This document shows positions 13,676-16,202 of a DNA stretch of 16,202 nt, piece after piece. Every line of letters begins with the position of its first letter. The stretch's first letter is position 1. A program made the translations under genes and the position numbers. Where the stretch lies: the NCBI GenBank assembly GCA_015661405.1, contig JACWMK010000048.1:1-16202 (forward strand), read 5' to 3'. The notes beneath the pieces were generated by a model. It saw only the letters and a program-made list of their open reading frames with translations. It had not been told where the DNA came from and ran no database searches. This stretch comes from Methanobacterium sp. Its GTDB lineage: Archaea > Methanobacteriota > Methanobacteria > Methanobacteriales > Methanobacteriaceae.

Positions 13676-14257
13676 ATGGGGAAAATGGAAATGAAAATTT
13701 TAGTTATTAATAATCATGGTCAGTATAATCATCGGATTTATCGGAGTTTACATTACCTAGATATTCCCGCTGAGATGATCCCGAATACCACTACGGTTGA
13801 TGAAATAAGTGATATGGATCCATTGGGACTTATTCTTGGTGGTGGACCGTCCGTGGAAATGTCAGGTAATTCAGTAGATATTGTGAATGAATTAGATTAT
13901 CCAGTATTGGGTATTTGTTTGGGTCATCAGATTATTGCACAGGTTTATGGTGGGCAAATTGGAAGTGCAGGTATTGAAAGTTATGCTAAAACCTTAATTA
14001 GCATAGTGGATGAGAATGATATTTTTAAAGGTTTAGGGGAGACTATGGATGTTTGGTCTTCGCATAAGGATGAAGTTCAAATTTTACCTCCGGATTTCAA
14101 ATTATTAGCGGTTTCACCGGTTTGTGATATTGAGGCTATGAAGCATGAGGTTAAACCGGTGTATGGTATTCAATTCCATCCTGAGGTGCAGCATACGGAG
14201 AAGGGTTATATGATTTTCAAAAATTTTTATAATGTTTGTAAAGAATTTAAGGATTAA
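13676..14257 (+). CDS. guaAA: GMP synthase glutaminase subunit A
   Basis: The glutamine amidotransferase half of the archaeal two-subunit GMP synthase. It releases ammonia from glutamine for the partner GuaAB, which converts XMP to GMP. Class I amidotransferase landmarks are all present: NNHGQYNHRIYRSL (12-25), LILGGGPS oxyanion strand (52-59), the nucleophile elbow GICLGHQ with Cys81, and the catalytic FHPE with His168 and Glu170. The DVWSSHKDEV segment (125-134) is typical of this subunit. From ATG 13676 the protein has 193 residues. ATG 13691 (MKILVINNHG) would give 188, the usual length, so the first five residues may not be made; the TATA spacing favours 13676 as a leaderless start. No guaAB is adjacent. 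The stop overlaps that of the convergent glycosyltransferase within TTAA. Confidence 0.92.
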   Translation: MGKMEMKILVINNHGQYNHRIYRSLHYLDIPAEMIPNTTTVDEISDMDPLGLILGGGPSVEMSGNSVDIVNELDYPVLGICLGHQIIAQVYGGQIGSAGIESYAKTLISIVDENDIFKGLGETMDVWSSHKDEVQILPPDFKLLAVSPVCDIEAMKHEVKPVYGIQFHPEVQHTEKGYMIFKNFYNVCKEFKD

Positions 14258-15861
14258 TTTTTAGTGTATATCATTAAATTCTGTATTTTACCATTGGTTA
14301 TCTCATGATAACCGGTTAAATTATGGGGGAGTGAATTTCCCCATACGAAGTAGTAATCTATATTATATTTTTTTAATTGCGTTGTTAGTGTTTTATCATC
14401 AATATTTTGTGATGCTTGCCCGTAGGATGTGGTGTTAAGGTAGAAGCATATGAATTGGATTTCTAATAATTGATCATTAGTGGCTACACTTCCGTGAACG
14501 TCGTATTGGGTTTTTAATGTATTACTTAAAGAGTTTATGTCTTTACCGGTGTTGAGATTACTATGTAGCTCATTTATGGGCATAGTTATGAATGAAAATA
14601 CGAAAATTAGTATGATTACTCCTTTTAGGATATTAACTGGGGTTGATTTGAGATAATAATTTAATTTTTTAAATATTTCTATTTTGAATAGTTGATTAAT
14701 GAGGTATCCTCCCATTAGTATTAGGAGAATGTATATGGGCCATAAGTATCTATCTTCTACTAATACAGGTAGGTAGCCTCCAGCATATATTATTATAGTG
14801 ATTAAGGGGTATAGTAGATTTTGTTGTTCTTTTTGATTAGGTTTTTTATTCACAAACCAATTATATATTAAGCGAATATTGAGTATTAGATAACTTAGGA
14901 GTATTAGAATGGATAAGAAGGAGAAATATTGGAATATATTATATGTTTGCTGGATATTATCCCATATAATTTTTAATTGATACTGGAAGTTACTAGTTGA
15001 TGAGAAGGGACTCCATGGTTTTAAGGCTTGTTCCTCATTAATTTCTCCTGGAGCGGTGAGTCCTTGATTAAATTGGGGGAATCCATTCGATTGTGGACCT
15101 ACCAATTCATAATTATAACTTCCCGCTGTTCCATAAGTGAGATATCCTTCTTTGGAACTAATTAAACCAACCCATACTCCACTTATAACTAAAAATATTG
15201 TTAAACCTAGAATTAGATTCTTAGTTACCCTTTTTTTCTGTTCGGGATTCTGTACTCGGTAATGGTGGATTATATTCATTATTATGTAATGTACGATGAA
15301 GAAGGGGAATATGAAGCTTTTACCCGTGTAGGCGAATGCAGCGATTGCACCGCATAATAAGCCATTTGATAATTTATCAGGATAATTTGAGTTGAATATG
15401 ATGGCGAAATAGTAAACTAGGAAGCATACGATTAGTAAATCGGGTGTGATAATGGTTAATGCGAAGTAGAGTATTGCTGGTACTGTTATGATTAATGATG
15501 CAGTGCGGATGTACTCTTTCATTTCGAAATTATAGGAGAGTTGCCTGACTCCGATTATTGTAATGAATCCTATTATTAAGGATAATATTTTCGCTGCGTA
15601 TAAAGCATAGGTGGGTGTTTGGTTGAAATATAGGAGTGGTATTAGTAACCATGAGAGTAGAGGTCCCCAATAAGCATTAACTGCATTGTAAACATTACCG
15701 GATAGATAGATTTCCGCGGTGGTTATGTATCCTACTCCATCAGGGTTAATTTGGTATTGGAAGTAACTGAGTAGAATGTAACCTAGAATGGTATATAAAA
15801 TTAGGATTAGGTTTAATCTCCAATCTAACGTTATAAACCGGAATTTTGATTTGATTTCCAT
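14254..15861 (-). CDS. GT-C type polytopic membrane glycosyltransferase
   Basis: A 535-residue membrane protein with roughly eleven to thirteen helices and a small C-terminal soluble part (after about residue 430). After the first helix, the outer loop carries INPDGVGYITTAEIY (38-52). Its Asp41 matches the catalytic acid position of GT-C enzymes such as ArnT, PMT and related mannosyltransferases, which take sugars from polyprenyl-phosphate carriers. The NAYWGPLLSW segment (63-72) after it is also typical. Such enzymes glycosylate surface proteins, lipids or wall material outside the membrane; donor and acceptor are unknown. The N-terminus shares EIYxSGN and the aligned Asp with the divergent gene at 16009, so the two are paralogs. 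No clear ribosome binding site precedes ATG 15861. Its stop shares TTAA with guaAA and no terminator lies between them. Confidence 0.8.
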   Translation of the reverse strand: MEIKSKFRFITLDWRLNLILILYTILGYILLSYFQYQINPDGVGYITTAEIYLSGNVYNAVNAYWGPLLSWLLIPLLYFNQTPTYALYAAKILSLIIGFITIIGVRQLSYNFEMKEYIRTASLIITVPAILYFALTIITPDLLIVCFLVYYFAIIFNSNYPDKLSNGLLCGAIAAFAYTGKSFIFPFFIVHYIIMNIIHHYRVQNPEQKKRVTKNLILGLTIFLVISGVWVGLISSKEGYLTYGTAGSYNYELVGPQSNGFPQFNQGLTAPGEINEEQALKPWSPFSSTSNFQYQLKIIWDNIQQTYNIFQYFSFLSILILLSYLILNIRLIYNWFVNKKPNQKEQQNLLYPLITIIIYAGGYLPVLVEDRYLWPIYILLILMGGYLINQLFKIEIFKKLNYYLKSTPVNILKGVIILIFVFSFITMPINELHSNLNTGKDINSLSNTLKTQYDVHGSVATNDQLLEIQFICFYLNTTSYGQASQNIDDKTLTTQLKKYNIDYYFVWGNSLPHNLTGYHEITNGKIQNLMIYTKN

Positions 15862-15942
15862 TTTTGATCAAAAATTTTTTTTTACAGATTTTATTTTATT
15901 AATAATAAAATTAGTATCAGAACCGTGAATGGTTAATGAAAT

Positions 15943-15951
15943 ATTTTATAT
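15943..15951 (+). promoter_or_regulatory. TATA box of the second glycosyltransferase gene
   Basis: ATTTTATAT, about 60 bp before ATG 16009. A TGTGAT ribosome-binding-like motif (16001-16006) sits close to the start. A short repeat AACC...GGTT at 15921-15934 lies just upstream. Confidence 0.4.
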
Positions 15952-16008
15952 GAGTAATCTACTTTTTTTAAAAAAAAATATATGTTATTATTATTAAAAG
16001 TGTGATAA

Positions 16009-16202
16009 ATGGTTAAATTTCAATCAAAGTTCTTATGTAAATTTAATTTAATATTTATCTCGTTTCTAGTTATATATACTGTATTAAGTATTTATCTTTT
16101 AAATTATTATCAATTTGATCCGATTAGTAGAGATTTAATTAGTATAATGTCCATCGGGGAGATTTATGCTTCTGGAAATTTTAATTATGCTATTAATGGT
16201 TA
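16009..16202 (+). CDS. GT-C type membrane glycosyltransferase, N-terminal part
   Basis: Only the first 64 codons are in the window. The start is a basic stretch, then one membrane helix (about 13-32), then DLISIMSIGEIYASGNFNYA. This aligns with the opposite-strand gene ending at 15861: the Asp at residue 42 falls at the same distance (nine residues) before EIY as its proposed catalytic Asp41. The NPDG context is not kept, so sequence divergence is considerable. Divergent from its paralog with 147 bp between start codons. The remainder of the gene lies outside the window. Confidence 0.7.
   Translation, partial: MVKFQSKFLCKFNLIFISFLVIYTVLSIYLLNYYQFDPISRDLISIMSIGEIYASGNFNYAING

Overview
The window looks like a stretch of a methanogenic archaeon of the order Methanobacteriales, probably Methanobacterium-like. 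It is very AT-rich and has archaeal TATA boxes, strong GGAGGTG-type ribosome binding sites, and several genes that seem leaderless. A surface protein ends in pseudomurein-binding repeats, which are found in methanogens with pseudomurein walls. There is a separate GMP synthase glutaminase subunit (guaAA), a DUF447 protein, a UPF0282 metallo-hydrolase and a CBS-ParB protein, all typical of methanogens.

Left half (1-8476), accessory in character. Two adjacent minus-strand genes (1-433, cut by the window edge, and 476-784) encode unknown proteins that share their first ~47 residues and so look like tandem paralogs. A long AT-rich gap (785-1471) holds a 69-codon membrane-protein-like remnant. Next is a secreted beta-helix adhesin (1472-3835) with a pseudomurein anchor, two 9-bp palindromes placed like an operator in front of it, and a start region in which the ribosome binding site points at ACG. 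Beyond a 650-bp convergent gap lies the most notable object: a 3.6-kb broken minus-strand gene (8085 to 4484). When six frameshifts are repaired by eye it reads as one ~1,200-residue protein: seven-bladed WD40 propeller, Ras/Roc-like GTPase, COR-like region, zinc ribbon, and calcineurin-like phosphoesterase. Every catalytic motif is still present. It is either a recently inactivated conflict or signalling NTPase, or an intact gene hit by sequence errors.

Right half (8477-16202), mostly ordinary chromosome. It contains the UPF0282 metallo-hydrolase (8477-9358), a sodium:solute symporter with its small accessory subunit (9768-11588), a CBS-CBS-ParB protein (11974-12738), and a minus-strand pair made of a 51-residue membrane protein and DUF447 (13590 to 12785). 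Divergent from that pair is guaAA (13676-14257), whose stop codon overlaps that of a convergent GT-C type membrane glycosyltransferase (15861 to 14254). A second, related glycosyltransferase starts divergently at 16009 and runs off the window. The adhesin and the two membrane glycosyltransferases both point to cell-envelope work, but nothing seen links them directly.

I saw no tRNA, rRNA, CRISPR array, transposase or integrase.
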